A stretch of DNA of 64,000 bases. Origin: Chinchilla lanigera (Eukaryota > Chordata > Mammalia > Rodentia > Chinchillidae). The stretch spans positions 3,485,862 to 3,549,861 of the forward strand of contig NW_004955437.1 in the NCBI RefSeq assembly GCF_000276665.1, given 5' to 3'. The translations under genes were made by a program, and so were the position numbers. A model generated the notes under the pieces. The model made no database searches and had not been told where the DNA came from. It was given only the letters and a program-made list of their open reading frames with translations. Of the stretch, positions 10,516 to 21,534 are shown one piece after another; position 1 is the first letter of the stretch, and each line of letters opens with the position of its first letter.

Positions 10516-10528
10516 AAAAATCTCATAT

Positions 10529-11636
10529 CACCAATAACAATATTATCTTTCTTTTTATAATAAAGCAAATTATTTTGTCCTGTGTACTTTTCTCACAAAT
10601 TTTATTTGGTTTTATTCTAAAATGGCTATAAAAGGACTCTCATAAACCTCCCCATTCTCTCAGGTATTAATCACAAACTGTACAAACTATGTTTCCGAGA
10701 TTTTTAAAATACTTATACCTTTTGTTGCACTCTATTTTGCCATTTCTCTAATTCCAAAGAACTCATCATAGGATAATTTTTCCTTCTTCATAAATTATAA
10801 TTTTAAAAACAGGGAAACAAAACAGGTAAGGTTGTATTGTTTGTGCTTGGACAGGCTGAGGCATCAAACCTGCCAGGCTCCACTATTCGTTGCTTAAAGG
10901 CAGAGAGCCTGTCTTGATCACTTTCTATTTCTCCAAGGACAAGAGCACCATAATGCTGCACTCAACGAAGGAATGCAGCCATGGCGCAGTGTCATATTTA
11001 AACGGAGTCAGACACTGGTTTAGCGTCCCTCGTTCTACTCTTTCCCCGGCCTGCACCAGCTTCTCCCTGATAACCGCTTAGCAAAGAAAACAGGAAGCAC
11101 TCTCCCTGGATTGTAAAGTACCAGGTAAAACCAAAAAAAGCACTTTTTAAACAGTTGCTTAGCTTCCCTCAGTCTGTTCCTTGTGGCTCAAGTTTTTTGG
11201 GAGAGTTAGAAAATTTAAACATTCTAACAGCTTTCCTTACAGATCTTGTGTACTCCTAAATGGCATGTAAAGAAAAGCAAATGTATTAAGACTATGTATG
11301 TTTTAATGTAGACATAAGAACATCAATAGAAACTCACAGGGAGCATATGGCTAAACCACAAACACCCCAGTGTGATTCATATGAGTTACTCATATGAGTA
11401 AATGTATGTTATTAGATGTAAAATATTATCAAGGCTCAAAGGTATATGCAAAAAATGTTTCAATTAAAAATAAAAACTAAGAATTAGCTCCACAATATCA
11501 AGTATACACTAGCCCTAATTTTGCTTTTGACAAACTTTGTAAGACAAATGTCTGGTGCCTACTAGACACTCCCACTCATGTTGACCAGGACCTACTTTCT
11601 TCTTGAACTTGGTCTAATACGGTATTAAGATATGGC
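10529..11636. other. intron 3, unique
   Basis: No exon or clear repeat seen. Short open frames (for example 10890-11081) show no recognisable protein. Confidence 0.45.
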
Positions 11637-11770
11637 ATTAATTTTAAAGAGACTGCGTAGGTTTGAATCCTGGCTCTGTCACTTACTATGTATCTGGGGG
11701 CAAAGTCCTTAACCTCTCTCCACTTTGGTGTCCTCATAAATAACAGAAGACCCACATGAAATCAAGGCAA
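11637..11770 (+). mobile_element. MIR SINE
   Basis: Sense MIR: 'gaatcctggctctgtcactt', then the 'ccttaacctctc' and 'tcctcataaa' blocks. Confidence 0.8.
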
Positions 11771-11986
11771 GAGTGGCTAATTATACAAGGACAGTCAAAC
11801 CATGAAAGAAGAAACTGATACAGTGGACTTCATCTAAAGAACTGCTGCTCCTGAAAGGTGGATTAAGAAAAAAGAAGGCTCACAAGACAGCTGGAAAGCA
11901 CACTTGCCAAGCAAGCATCTGACAAAATGCTTGTCTTGTTGAGTGGTACCTAAGAAGAGGAAAAATAACTGATTTTTAAAAAGTAG
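11771..11986. other. intron 3 with degenerate ID-like remnant
   Basis: Contains an ID-like stretch at about 11876-11955 (cacacttgccaagcaagc) that is too worn for certainty. Otherwise featureless. Confidence 0.35.
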
Positions 11987-12357
11987 TGCCTTGGTTACTT
12001 TTCTCTCGTTGCTGAGACAAAATACCTGACACCCAGCATTAAGAAAGGAAAGGTTTATTTAGCTCACAGTTTGTGAAGGTTTCAGTCCATACTTGGCTGG
12101 CTCCAAGGCACAGTGGCACATGGCAGAGGGCAACCGTTCATGGCGGTGGAAGACAGCAAAAGCAACAAGAGGACAAAGGAGCAGTGGCAAGCAGCCTCTT
12201 TCCCTCCCTTACATTGTATAGCAAACTACCCGCCCCAGGGCAGGCATAGCACTCACATCTGTAATTCCAACATGAGACCATGAATCAGTCAGAAACTCCA
12301 GAAGCCCGCCCCATGACTGCATGAGGCTTTGGGGACATCCAGACACAAACCGTAACA
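11987..12357 (-). mobile_element. MaLR-type solo LTR with 5-bp target duplication
   Basis: On the minus strand it begins TGTTACGG and ends CCAAGGCA. Perfect 5-bp duplications agtag lie at 11982-11986 and 12358-12362, as expected for ERVL-MaLR. It belongs to the same family as the element at 36501-36867: both share a 'gtgtctggatgtccc' type start and 'actgaaacc' near the end. Confidence 0.85.
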
Positions 12358-12403
12358 AGTAGGCAAAAGGTATAGACAGACATTTCACAAAAGAAAATAT
12401 ACA

Positions 12404-12512
12404 AGCCAAGTGTGGTGGCAAACACCAGAATCCCAGCAGTAGGGAAGCTGAGGAAAAAGGATTTTGAGTTCAAGGACAGTCTAGATTAGATAATGACACC
12501 CTGTCTTTAACA
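12404..12512 (+). mobile_element. B1 SINE, shortened
   Basis: Sense B1 from 'ccaagtgtggtggcaaacac', one duplication unit missing. Confidence 0.75.
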
Positions 12513-12541
12513 AACAACAACAACAACAACAACAACAAAAC
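12513..12541. repeat. (CAA)n microsatellite
   Basis: About eight CAA units grown from the tail of the preceding B1. Confidence 0.9.
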
Positions 12542-12574
12542 TCCAAAACAAAGAAAGAGAGGAAGGAAGGAAAG

Positions 12575-12790
12575 CAGGAAGGAAATATACAAATTCTCAC
12601 ACATCACCTAGACACAAGGAAGGATACCTTCAATATCACTAATCATCAAGGAAATGTGAGCCCAAAGCAAAATGAAATACCATTTCATACTCCATGGCTA
12701 ATGCTAAAAAGACTGACAACACTAAGTGTTGGTAAGGATGTGAAAAACTTATCCATTCCTGGCACAAAATCACACTATCATTTTGAAAAT
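12575..12790 (+). mobile_element. L1 3' fragment
   Basis: Sense L1 ORF2 end / 3' region: blocks like 'aatgaaataccatttcata' and 'gttggtaaggatgtg'. Confidence 0.65.
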
Positions 12791-13039
12791 AAGTAGGTAG
12801 TAAAAACGTATACTTGCTTTATAACCAGCACAGCACCATGTTTTGCTTGTATTTTCTTCCTTATACCCCAATAGGTTAATGGCTGGTTACATTAAATTAA
12901 ATAAATGAACACTGATCATAATGCAACAAATAAAATCATACTGATGTTAAAGGCAGATCACCTGATATTTACTTCATCATGGCTGAATCTCAATATTAAA
13001 AGGGGAGTAAAATATTACAGATAAAAATTCTGGCTTTCT
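12791..13039. other. intron 3, AT-rich
   Basis: No feature seen. Confidence 0.45.
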
Positions 13040-13216
13040 TCACTTTTAGCAATACTGAGGCTTGAATCCAGGGAGTGCTGAACTACATCCTCTTCTCTTT
13101 TTATTTTGAGACAGAATCTAAATAAATGGTTCAGGCTGGCATCAAACTTGAGCTCCTCCTACCTCAGTCTTCCTAGTAGCTGGAATTACAGGCATGTGCC
13201 ACTAGGTCTGGCTGAT
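13040..13216 (-). mobile_element. B1-dID dimeric SINE
   Basis: ID-like module (actgaggcttgaatccaggg) followed by reversed B1 ending 'ggcatgtgccactaggtc'. Confidence 0.8.
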
Positions 13217-13815
13217 AAAATTTTTACTGTAATAATTCCTAGCCAATGTTACAAAGAGCATCAAAAACAACTTCAGGGAAGCAGCCGCCTCTCAGAATAC
13301 AATCCATGTTCACCAGAAGGGTGAGTGGAGGGAGGGAGGGAGGTTTTAGTGCTCTTGAATTTATTTGTAAGATTAGGAGTAGAAGTAGTTCTTTCATCTC
13401 CAAAATCTATCTCCCTCCTTCATTTTACTGATAATATATTTGCTTGGGGGAGAGGAGACAACAGAATTCCTTTTACAGAGGTATATATGAAAACCTATGT
13501 CATTTCATTTTAACTTTTAATTTTTAAAATTAGAAGGGGGTGCAGGTACCATTGTAGGAATTCAGAATATGTAACATTTAGTTAAGAAAACCTAGTAAGG
13601 AAATCACTGTCTCTTTGTTCTAATCTCTGTAACACATTCCATAGTGGTAATAATCACTTCTCTTTTAGGTTTTGTCCTTCCCAACTTCCAAAGTCTAAAA
13701 AAGATAGATAAAGCATTATTTCAAAAACTTGCATGCATAGAGTAAATAGTTAAGATCTAAACCATATAAAACAAGTCCTACCAGGCATAGAAAGCCAGTC
13801 AATAATCACGATACA
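13217..13815. other. intron 3, unique
   Basis: Nothing recognisable beyond a short gggagg run near 13327. Confidence 0.4.
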
Positions 13816-13990
13816 GTAACATCAGTAATAAACATCTGAGTGCTTACTATGTGTTAAGCTCAATGCCTAACAATTAATGGTGTGCCTTATCGTACCTAAT
13901 CACAACACTATAAAATAATATTTTATGTAGTAACAAACAATAAGAGCATATACAATCATTACTTTAGGTGAGGAAAATAAGACAGCATTG
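13816..13990 (-). mobile_element. MIR SINE
   Basis: Antisense MIR: 'gagtgcttactatgtgtta' to 'ttaggtgaggaaaataaga'. Confidence 0.7.
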
Positions 13991-14404
13991 AAATGATAGT
14001 ACAGAAAAACCAATGAGTATGTACTGTGTGTAAGTATAGCTCAAATGTGTGTATATACCTTATGGTATGTTATTTCTATGTATTTTCTTGGGAGAAGTAC
14101 CTTGTAAAGGGGTCAAGAGAGTGCAACATACAGCGTTTACGCTGTTGTCCATTTATATTATTTTTCTCCATTTTGAGGAAGTAGCTCCTGCTCTGTAACT
14201 ATCTGAAACTATCCATTGCCTAATCAACATTTCTTATTTTATAGGCAATGGTTACAGTAGGTTTATAAGAGGTGTATTGCTTTTTCCTAGCATGTCTAGT
14301 TAGGATGGATAGGCAGCTGTAAGGGGGCCTCTGAAGGCCCCTGTCACTGCGTTGGTGTTAGTCTTTTATGCTTTTGTTCCCGCATGCTTTGTGTGCACTC
14401 ATGT
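13991..14404. other. intron 3, unique
   Basis: No feature recognised. Confidence 0.4.
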
Positions 14405-14555
14405 GTGTGGGGGTGCTGGGTTACTTGGTATTGAACTCAGGGCCTTCTCACTGAGCTGCATCCCCAGCTCTCTATTTTTTTAAATTTTGAGACAGAGCCT
14501 TGCTAAGTTGCCCAGACCTGGCCTGAACTTGCCGTCCCACCTCAGCTTCTGAGAG
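14405..14555 (-). mobile_element. B1-dID dimeric SINE
   Basis: 'ttgaactcagggccttctca' ID half, then 'ttttgagacagagccttgct' and a worn B1. Confidence 0.75.
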
Positions 14556-14558
14556 AAC

Positions 14559-14605
14559 CAGGTGCTATCATCAGGCAGGTGCTATCATCCTCAGGTGCTA
14601 TCACC
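14559..14605 (+). repeat. three-copy 16-17 bp tandem repeat
   Basis: The 14-mer caggtgctatcatc occurs at 14559-14572 and 14576-14589, with a one-base variant at 14592-14605. Small minisatellite at the edge of a SINE. Confidence 0.9.
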
Positions 14606-15825
14606 CTCAGCTTTGTGCCTGCGCTCTTTACAGGGCCCAAGACTAATCGTACCGCTCTGCCCAGCTCCTCCTCTTACGCGAGCAGGGGAGGCTGTGGCTT
14701 GTTTACACCCACGCGGAGCAGCGAGGACGGGAACACTGGCTTCCCAACACCTGCTGGGCACTCCTTCCTCACGCGCACACCGTCTCTACATGGGGTGTCA
14801 GGGTATGAAGGCGAGTGAGAGCTGCCTCTTTTCTCTCCCACGCTGTGTCTTAGAGGAAGACTCAGAAGATCTTTTCACTCTACGTAAAATTCTGGGAAAC
14901 ATGACTTATTCACCATGGTATCTTATTAGCAAATCTGGCAGTAGAAAGTCTCAGCAACTGTTAATTCCATTTTCCAAGATAACTGCTGACAGGTGATTTC
15001 TTATCTTTAACTTCAACTTCCTTGAAACAGAATTTCTAAGGGTAGAGTGAAGGACAGCGGGAACAAGGAGTTCTGATGAGGCAGGCACTCTGAGGTCACT
15101 GGGATTAAGTAATGATACCACTGCCACTCTGATAGCCTAAGAGGTTCACATCCTATATTACAAGGAAAAAACCTCCGAAATAACTGTCATAATGGATCCT
15201 ATGTCAAGAAAGAGACTCTGCGTTTGACTTTCATTGCTCTCTTATTCAAACACACCTGAGCCATAACTCACTAGGGACCCAAAGGAGAAAGGGGTAGTGG
15301 CACAGCCAGCACGGAAGCCTGGAAAAAAGCACAGGTGGCCAGGATGCGGATGTCACCGTCACACACAAATGGCTACAGGTGCCAGGGAAGGCAGGGCTGC
15401 AGAGAGGCAGTTTCTCTTCGGCTGTTTCCCTTCCAGACCCATCCTTCGTTAGCAATTCAACTAGACATAGAGTCAGAAAGAAAAAGGAATCATGGTCAAC
15501 CCTGAGCCATGGTGTAGATGGGAGGACCGCCTCGTCTGACCTCCACACTTAGCCCAGGAGTGAAGCAGAACTGCCATGACAAACAAAAATATGAAGCCAC
15601 TGTAATCCAGCCACCAATTTCCAACAAACCCATGGTCCACAAAGTTCAATTTGATGTATGGGCTATTATTCTTATATGACTAAAGAAAATAAAATACCAA
15701 ATTAGTTGAATTCTTTTTAAAAAAACATTTGAAAAGAAATTCAATCGTATTTAATTCTTGAGAACAGCAGACCCCAATCTTTTTTTCTTCAGGACCCTTT
15801 TACGTCTTGAAAGCTAAGGACTGCT
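14606..15825. other. intron 3, unique, moderately GC-rich
   Basis: An open frame over 14562-14996 gives no known protein and starts in a tandem repeat; I read it as chance. A receptor-site-like 15-mer lies at 15060-15074. Confidence 0.4.
15060..15074. promoter_or_regulatory. candidate glucocorticoid response element, intron 3
   Basis: GGAACA-agg-AGTTCT: two inverted half-sites with the required 3-base spacer. It differs from the (A/G)G(A/T)ACAnnnTGTTCT consensus at one arm position and keeps all four contacted G/C bases. It lies about 2.5 kb downstream of exon 3. FKBP5 is a known glucocorticoid target with intronic response elements; that this site binds is inference. Confidence 0.4.
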
Positions 15826-15905
15826 AGCGTGGCTGGGGTGCAGTTCGGAGGCAGAATGTGCACTTAGCATCCAGCAGGCCCTAAGTTCAGTCCTCAGAAT
15901 AGAAG
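15826..15905 (+). mobile_element. old ID-like SINE
   Basis: 'ggctggggtgcagttcggag' start, 'ctaagttcagtcctcag' end; diverged. Confidence 0.65.
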
Positions 15906-16065
15906 AAAAACTGGAGACCTAAAATGATCTCTGGTATAACTACTGAAACTTACCATATAAAAATTAAAATTCATTTTAATTCATCAAAAAATAATCCCAT
16001 ATTAACATAAATGACTCAACTAGAAAAAAATTAAAACTAAATAATTCAAAAAATTTTAAGACCTG

Positions 16066-16135
16066 AAGGGGCAGCTCGGTAGTAGAGTGCTCGCCTACCA
16101 TGCATGAGGCCCTGAGTTTGCCTCCCAGCGCCATC
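16066..16135 (+). mobile_element. old ID-like SINE
   Basis: 'cagctcggtagtagagtgct' ... 'gccctgagtttgcctccc'. Older subtype with a GCATGAGGCC core. Confidence 0.75.
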
Positions 16136-16290
16136 GAGATCATTTTCTAATTTCACAAATACAAACTGTGTCTGCCTTAAGAAGATAACTGGGTTTTCAA
16201 ATCTACTTCTACAATTTATCTCTTCCAGTTCTGGAGTAAATAGAAAACAATCCAAACCCACAAAGAGGTAGTTGGGAAAGACAGAAGCAC

Positions 16291-16388
16291 TTTATTTATT
16301 TATTTATTTTTTCCGGTACTGGGAATCGAACTGAGGACCTTGTGCTTGCCAGGCAGGCTCTGTGCCACTGAGCTAAATCCCCAGCCCA
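16291..16388 (-). mobile_element. ID SINE with (TTTA)n tail
   Basis: Reversed ID ending 'gctaaatccccagccc'. Its tail side is a TTTA microsatellite at about 16291-16306. Confidence 0.9.
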
Positions 16389-16441
16389 GCCCCGGTAGAA
16401 GCACTTTAATTGTGAATATAATCATCAAAAGTGGACACACA

Positions 16442-16515
16442 GGGCTGGGGACACGGCTCAGTGGTAGGGTTCTTGCCTTGCATGCACAAGACCCTGGTTT
16501 GATCCCCAGCTCCAC
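16442..16515 (+). mobile_element. ID SINE, older subtype
   Basis: 'gggctggggacacggctcag' to 'tttgatccccagctcc', then a (CCA)n run. Confidence 0.85.
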
Positions 16516-17526
16516 CACCACCACCACAACAAAAGTGGACATATGGTAAAGGTCAGTTGCAGTGTGGAATCTCAAATCATACCAACGAACCTTTCATATC
16601 TGTTACATTGAAAGCCTCTAATCTAGCTTATATTTTGAATGGACTGTTTATCCATACATGACCTCATGCATCTTATACTGTACCATGAAAATATTGGTTC
16701 ACTGAGTTACACAGATCCTTTAAATTGTGATACATTTCACTGTGTAATATAAGAAATTACACTCATTAATACATACCGATCTTACTAAAAAGGCTTTTAA
16801 GTGTCACAATGGCAGACAAATTTTTTACAAGTATAATTTTTAGTTGAAAACTCAACAAATACTGTCAGTAGCTTTCCTTGAAATGACAGGCTCATTTCGT
16901 TTTCAGGAATATACCTACTAACTACTGAATAATCAAGCCTGATCGTTTGCCTGTTCAAGTAAAATGGTGTTTCATTAAACAAAGAAGTCAGCCAGCTCAG
17001 CGATCAACTAAAGCAAGTGCGCAAGCGCTCTTCCTCGAGACAGGCACCGTCACTGGTGCGCAGAAGCGCACTCACTACACGTGCCTGTGTGCCACACCGT
17101 ATCAGAACCACGTGAAATGCAAGGACCAGCCTTAATGAAATAACCTGCTAATTATCAAGGCATTCTCACATTGAAACTGGCCTTTCCTCTTGTGAGAGGC
17201 AGTGCGAATACCATGATTACTGATACAGACGGGTGTCATTGCCTCGATTTGTGTTAAGGCACTAGTGTTTCCACTACTGCAGCTTTTGTGTCTCCAGTGC
17301 AAAAGCCAACACATTAAAAGGTTAAAAGGTAAATTACATTTTCGTATTGTTATGAAAGGAACTGATACTATGTAAATGCCTCCCCAAAGATCTCAGAGGA
17401 CCCCTCCCCCGCTTTCTTTGAGCACTACTGCTCTAAAATACTTTTGGCAAGGATATGTTCTGTTACTCCTATATAATACAAACAGTAATAAATCTAAGCA
17501 AAATACATTCAAAAATACCCTCTTAC
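16516..17526 (-). other. FKBP5: FKBP5 intron 3, proximal part
   Basis: Unique sequence downstream of exon 3. The donor on the minus strand is GTAAGAGG at the exon edge. No further exon found to position 1. Confidence 0.6.
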
Positions 17527-17671
17527 CTTTGCCAAGACTAAAAACAAATGGTTCATTTCTATCGTGGCTGGAATCAAACTTCTTTCCATTTGACAATTTT
17601 CCTTTGTAATGGACGTAAACTCTGTCACCAATCATGGGTGTTTCCTCACTATTCCCCACTCTTTTGACAAT
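17527..17671 (-). CDS. FKBP5: FKBP5 exon 3 (FK1 domain, first half)
   Basis: 145-nt coding exon of FKBP51, the Hsp90-associated peptidyl-prolyl isomerase that lowers glucocorticoid-receptor affinity for hormone. It encodes residues 36-83 plus the first base of residue 84, starting IVKRVGN and ending PFVFSLGK. By human numbering the FK506-pocket residues Tyr57, Phe67, Asp68 and Phe77 are all present. Compared with the human protein as I recall it, residue 43 is Ser instead of Gly and 52 is Arg instead of Lys. The acceptor reads cttttctag|ATTGTC and the donor GGCAAAG|gtaaga, both good. The reading phase follows exon 2 exactly. Catalysis needs exon 4 and later exons, which lie outside this window. 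The family call is secure. Confidence 0.97.
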
Positions 17672-17824
17672 CTAGAAAAGACAAACATCAAGGAAAGGGA
17701 GGTGGAACTTTTTCAAAAAACAGAAAAAAGCAGAACAGTCCATTCCAAGTTACCGGGCAGACCTGCAAATACCCTCTAGTCTGGTCCTTCTAACCTCCCT
17801 TCACACTTCTCTCAGTAACTCTCC

Positions 17825-17906
17825 CGGAGGGCCGAGGATACAGCTCGGCAGCACAAGTGCCTGCCTGGTAAGTGCGAGGTCCTGAGCTCAACTCCCAGTA
17901 CCAAAA
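17825..17906 (+). mobile_element. ID SINE
   Basis: 'gggccgaggatacagctcgg' to 'caactcccagtacc', A-rich tail. Confidence 0.9.
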
Positions 17907-18847
17907 AGCAGAACACAACAAAACCCTTCCTGTTAAAAAACTGTCCTTTGCTAGTCCTCCATACTACATTTAATTATATTGTTTTTTATTTATTACATTA
18001 TTCCCTCAAAACAATTAACCAATAAATCCTGATCCATTTGTTTAAGGCCCTGTATGTGTACACTAACATCTCTCAAAATGCAAATTTGTGGGTCGGTCCA
18101 CTCACGAATTGAATGAGGCCAAGAAGACTCTTGGACTTGGAAAACAGTCAATAAGAAGTAAAGCAAATTTTCAAAAGTGAAAAATAAATTTTTAAAAGTG
18201 CAATTTGTTTACTTCCCTCCTTTGCTAAAAACATTAGCTTTTGTCTACATTCTTCCAGTTTGGTTTAACTGCAGAAAGCCCAATATCCTGGCATAACAGG
18301 TTACACTTATTATTTGGAAAATACTCAATCTGCAAAGTACATCAATATCACTGCATACTTTGATATGATACTGAGTAATGTGTTTTCTAGCAAAGGAAAT
18401 GCCAAAAAAAAGGTCCAAGTTGAAAAATATTTAGCTATCGTAAATCCAGTATACAGTATTTTTTTTGTTCCTGGCACGGTAAACTGCTCATGCAGTTGGT
18501 CAGTTCTTGGAAAAGAAAATCAAATCCAGGCATGTGGTGGTGTAATTTATTCTGTCAATCAGCTAGACCAAATCAATCATTTTTAGTAGATAACAGAGTA
18601 GAATAGCAAATATCCAATGAACACCTTTTTGGGGGAAGGGCTTGAGTTTTTATTTATGGAACTGAATTATTTGCTTTTAAATTCTTCTCTGAGATGTATT
18701 TCCCTCCCCCCATATAAACACCATGAATTTAAGATTCCACAACTTTCTTAGCTCAAAAGCTCAGACATTCTTTAAAGGAAAGGAAACACTGCTGCCCTTC
18801 ATGGACTTAAAAAGGTAAAGTTTCAGAAGACATTAATCTAAAAGAAA

Positions 18848-18892
18848 CCATATGATATTCTTTTTTTTTTTTTTTTTTCCATATGATATTCT
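18848..18892 (-). repeat. poly(T) flanked by a 14-bp direct repeat
   Basis: ccatatgatattct occurs at 18848-18861 and 18879-18892 with only 17 T between. It looks like a retrotransposition that delivered a poly(A) tail and nothing else, in minus orientation. Confidence 0.8.
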
Positions 18893-19189
18893 GAAAGAGC
18901 TGATGGTCACGGATGTGTGTGACATTTTATGAGCCCTGTGCTTGGCCATCAGCAAGAACCTGCACTTAGAAGACTGGAAGCAACAACTGAGGAGATACAA
19001 TGGATGGCTGCGGGAGTCAGACGGCCGCCAGCACAGCACCCAGGGCATCGCCTCCGGTGTCCCCACAAGACAAACCTGTGCCTAAGTCTGAAGCTGCTTG
19101 AAAGACAGAATCTGGTCTTAAGTCATTTGGAAAATGTAAACCCAGGGAGTTACTGACTTTCCAAACCTGCTTCAGTATTTTTTTTTAAG

Positions 19190-19330
19190 GATATAATAGT
19201 AGAAGAGGTTACTATAAGACAGACACTACAGTAAGTGCTTTACCTTATCCTGATACTGGTAAATATTTCTCTAAATTTTACAGGTAAGAAACAATCATAC
19301 AGAGGTAACTAAACTGCCTGAGTGATGGGA
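19190..19330 (-). mobile_element. MIR SINE
   Basis: Antisense MIR blocks: 'agtgctttaccttatcc', 'ttttacaggtaagaaac'. Confidence 0.65.
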
Positions 19331-19435
19331 AACTTTTTAGACCTTTCAATGATATAAACAGCCCACTAATCATATGTGCCATAGGTTTGCCACTACTACC
19401 TTAGGTCATGTAGTTACTAGGTCTATTTTTGATTG

Positions 19436-19556
19436 ATTGACTGACTGAGACAGGGTCTCACTATGTAGTCCTGGCTGGCCCTGAATTCACTATGTAGCCA
19501 AGGCTGGCCTTGAACTTGTGGCAATCCTCCTGCCTCAGCCTCCTAAGTGCTGACTA
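19436..19556 (-). mobile_element. B1 SINE, 5' end missing
   Basis: Reversed B1 with internal duplication; it lacks the last about 25 bases of the GC-box end. Confidence 0.85.
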
Positions 19557-19709
19557 GGTCTATTTTTAATCGTAACCAAAAGCCCCGTAGTGAACCTGAG
19601 GCTCTAGACAGTGATAAAAAACATGATTTAAAATAAAAGGCTTCTGATCTCAAAGGTGCCTTATAAACCTAAAATTCTTGCTGTCAGATTTATTCCCTAG
19701 AATACAGGG

Positions 19710-20096
19710 TGCTATGATTTGAATATGATTTGTCCTTGCTGAAACTCGAACTAAAGTCTGATTGTTAACTGCTGCAGTATTGAGAAGTGGGGCCTTTAAG
19801 AAGCAATTAGGTAATTAGTGGGATTCATGCCTTCCTTGTGTGAGTTCTGGCTCTAGAGGGATTGGATTAATCATTCCAAGTTGCTATAAAGCTACGTCAC
19901 CCTTTGCATTTTGTCTTCTCCACATATGCCCACCTGCTCTTCTGCCTCCCACTAGACACTGATGCCCTCGCTAGAAGTGAAAAAGATGCATGCGGACTTC
20001 CCAGACTTCAGAACTGTGGGCCCAAATCAGTCTCTGCTCTTTAAAACTCACCCAGCCTTAGTGATTCTCTTACAGCAAAGAAAACATACTAAGACA
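19710..20096 (+). mobile_element. MST-type MaLR solo LTR
   Basis: Starts TGCTATGATTTGAAT and ends ACTAAGACA, the signature ends of THE1/MST/MLT1 LTRs. Perfect 5-bp duplications caggg lie at 19705-19709 and 20097-20101. Internal blocks 'gtggggcctttaagaagc' and 'gacttcccagacttcagaac' agree. Antisense to FKBP5. Confidence 0.9.
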
Positions 20097-20685
20097 CAGG
20101 GTCTGAGGCAGGTTAGGGACCTTGTCCTCTGAATATGGGCAATCTGAAAAGATGAGGTAGGAGATGCTGAAGATAGCTGCAGAATCTCCAGTCTCTAGAA
20201 GCACCCTGGTGTTTGGAATGAGTAATTATAATTAAAAGGTTGGGACCCCCCCCCCCAGAAGATAGCATGATATAAATCCATAGCATAAAGCCCTTATTCT
20301 ATAGCTGCTGGTCCCCAAATTTGGTTTGGCACATAGCAAGCTAACAGGAATGCATGTATATTCAAAAGAGATCCAGGCACAAAAGAAACGCTTTCACATT
20401 AGTAAGATTAAACAAAACAAATTCATATTGCTGACACAGGAGGTATTAAAACTAGCTGTAATACTTAGAGTGAGTAAGATGATCTTTTCAAAAACAAAAC
20501 AGCTCTATAAAACTTGTATCTGTAACACTGGGATAGGAGAAATAACTACCTAAAGTGATTAAAGCCTTTTGAACCTCTCTCAGCTTCAGTGTATTAACTT
20601 ATAAAACGGAAGAATCAACACCATTGAGAGATACAAATAAAAACAGGTGAAAGTGATTAACTGCACATTAAAAAAATATATGTTT

Positions 20686-20815
20686 GCCAGGTGTGGTGGC
20701 AAATGGCTATAATCCCAGCACTCAGAAAGCTGAGGCCAGCCTGGGCCACATAGCGAGTTCAAGGCCAGCCTGAAGTATAAGGCGAGACCCTGTCTCAAAA
20801 TAAAAAACAAAAAAC
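20686..20815 (+). mobile_element. B1 SINE
   Basis: Sense B1 'gccaggtgtggtggcaaatg' with an A-rich tail. A short (GT)n follows at about 20821. Confidence 0.85.
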
Positions 20816-20937
20816 AAACCGTGTGTGTGTGTATATGTTTTAGTAAGTAGGAAAGCAAACTCAACAGTAAGATATTATGGGATGATGCCCACATATTCAC
20901 TGCACACAGGAACATTATTAGTATGGGTCTTTGTTTT

Positions 20938-21088
20938 TTCTTTTCTTGGAGACAGGGTCTCACTATGCAGAGCAGGCTGGCCTTAAACTCACTTATGTAG
21001 TCCAGGCAGGGCTTGAACTCCTGATGATCCTCCTCCCTCAGCCTTCCAAGTGCTGGGATTACAGGTGTGCACCATCATGGCCTGTCAC
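20938..21088 (-). mobile_element. B1 SINE, full length
   Basis: Reversed B1 with internal duplication, from 'ggagacagggtctcactatg' to 'gtgcaccatcatggcctg'. Confidence 0.9.
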
Positions 21089-21234
21089 TATTAGTATGGT
21101 TAAAAATCCTTCTGAATTTTACAATTTAACTTTTCCCCTTCTAAAAGTTTTCAAAACTGTCATTAACTAGCTTTAGCATACTTTTATAAATGATATATTA
21201 AGTTAGTAGCTCATTTGTATACTCTGAGACTACT

Positions 21235-21455
21235 GAGAAGCAGCCTTTTGGAGCCAGACATAACTTGGACCTGAACCCCAGGATCTGCACTTACTGAGAT
21301 GTATGATATCGGGGCAAGTTAATTTAACTAGCTCAGCCTCAGTTTCAGCATCTACAATCTGGGATTAAAAATGAAAACCTCAGAGTTAAGAAGAGGAAGA
21401 AATAAGAATCTAGCTGTAGTTTTTGGCACTTAGTAAGGCTTAATAAATATTATCC
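21235..21455 (+). mobile_element. MIR SINE
   Basis: Sense MIR: 'ttggagccagacataact', 'cctcagtttcagcatctac', 'cacttagtaaggcttaata'. It ends about 80 bases short of exon 2. Confidence 0.75.
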
Positions 21456-21534
21456 ATCCCCACACATAAAAGTTTTATAAACAATCTTTGAGACAGCAGG
21501 TTTCCCTGTGTGTCTTTTGCTTGTGTGGCCTCAC

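Larger units (their letters stand above)
17672..21534 (-). other. FKBP5: FKBP5 intron 2
   Basis: 3.86-kb intron between exons 2 and 3. It holds an ID, an apparent poly(T)-only insertion, MIRs, B1s and an MST-like LTR. Intervals 17910-18840, 18900-19190 and 20100-20680 hold only unique or unclassified sequence. The equivalent human intron 2 carries hormone response elements; I saw no full consensus site here. Confidence 0.85.

Noticed and set aside
12513..12541. CRISPR-like array
   Set aside because: A simple CAA microsatellite from a SINE tail; no spacers.
14562..14996. 144-codon plus-strand frame
   Set aside because: Starts within a tandem repeat, matches no family I know, and has no splice or promoter context.
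1..17526. FKBP5 exon 4
   Set aside because: I looked for the reversed coding sequence of the FK1 second half and did not see it. It probably lies left of the window.
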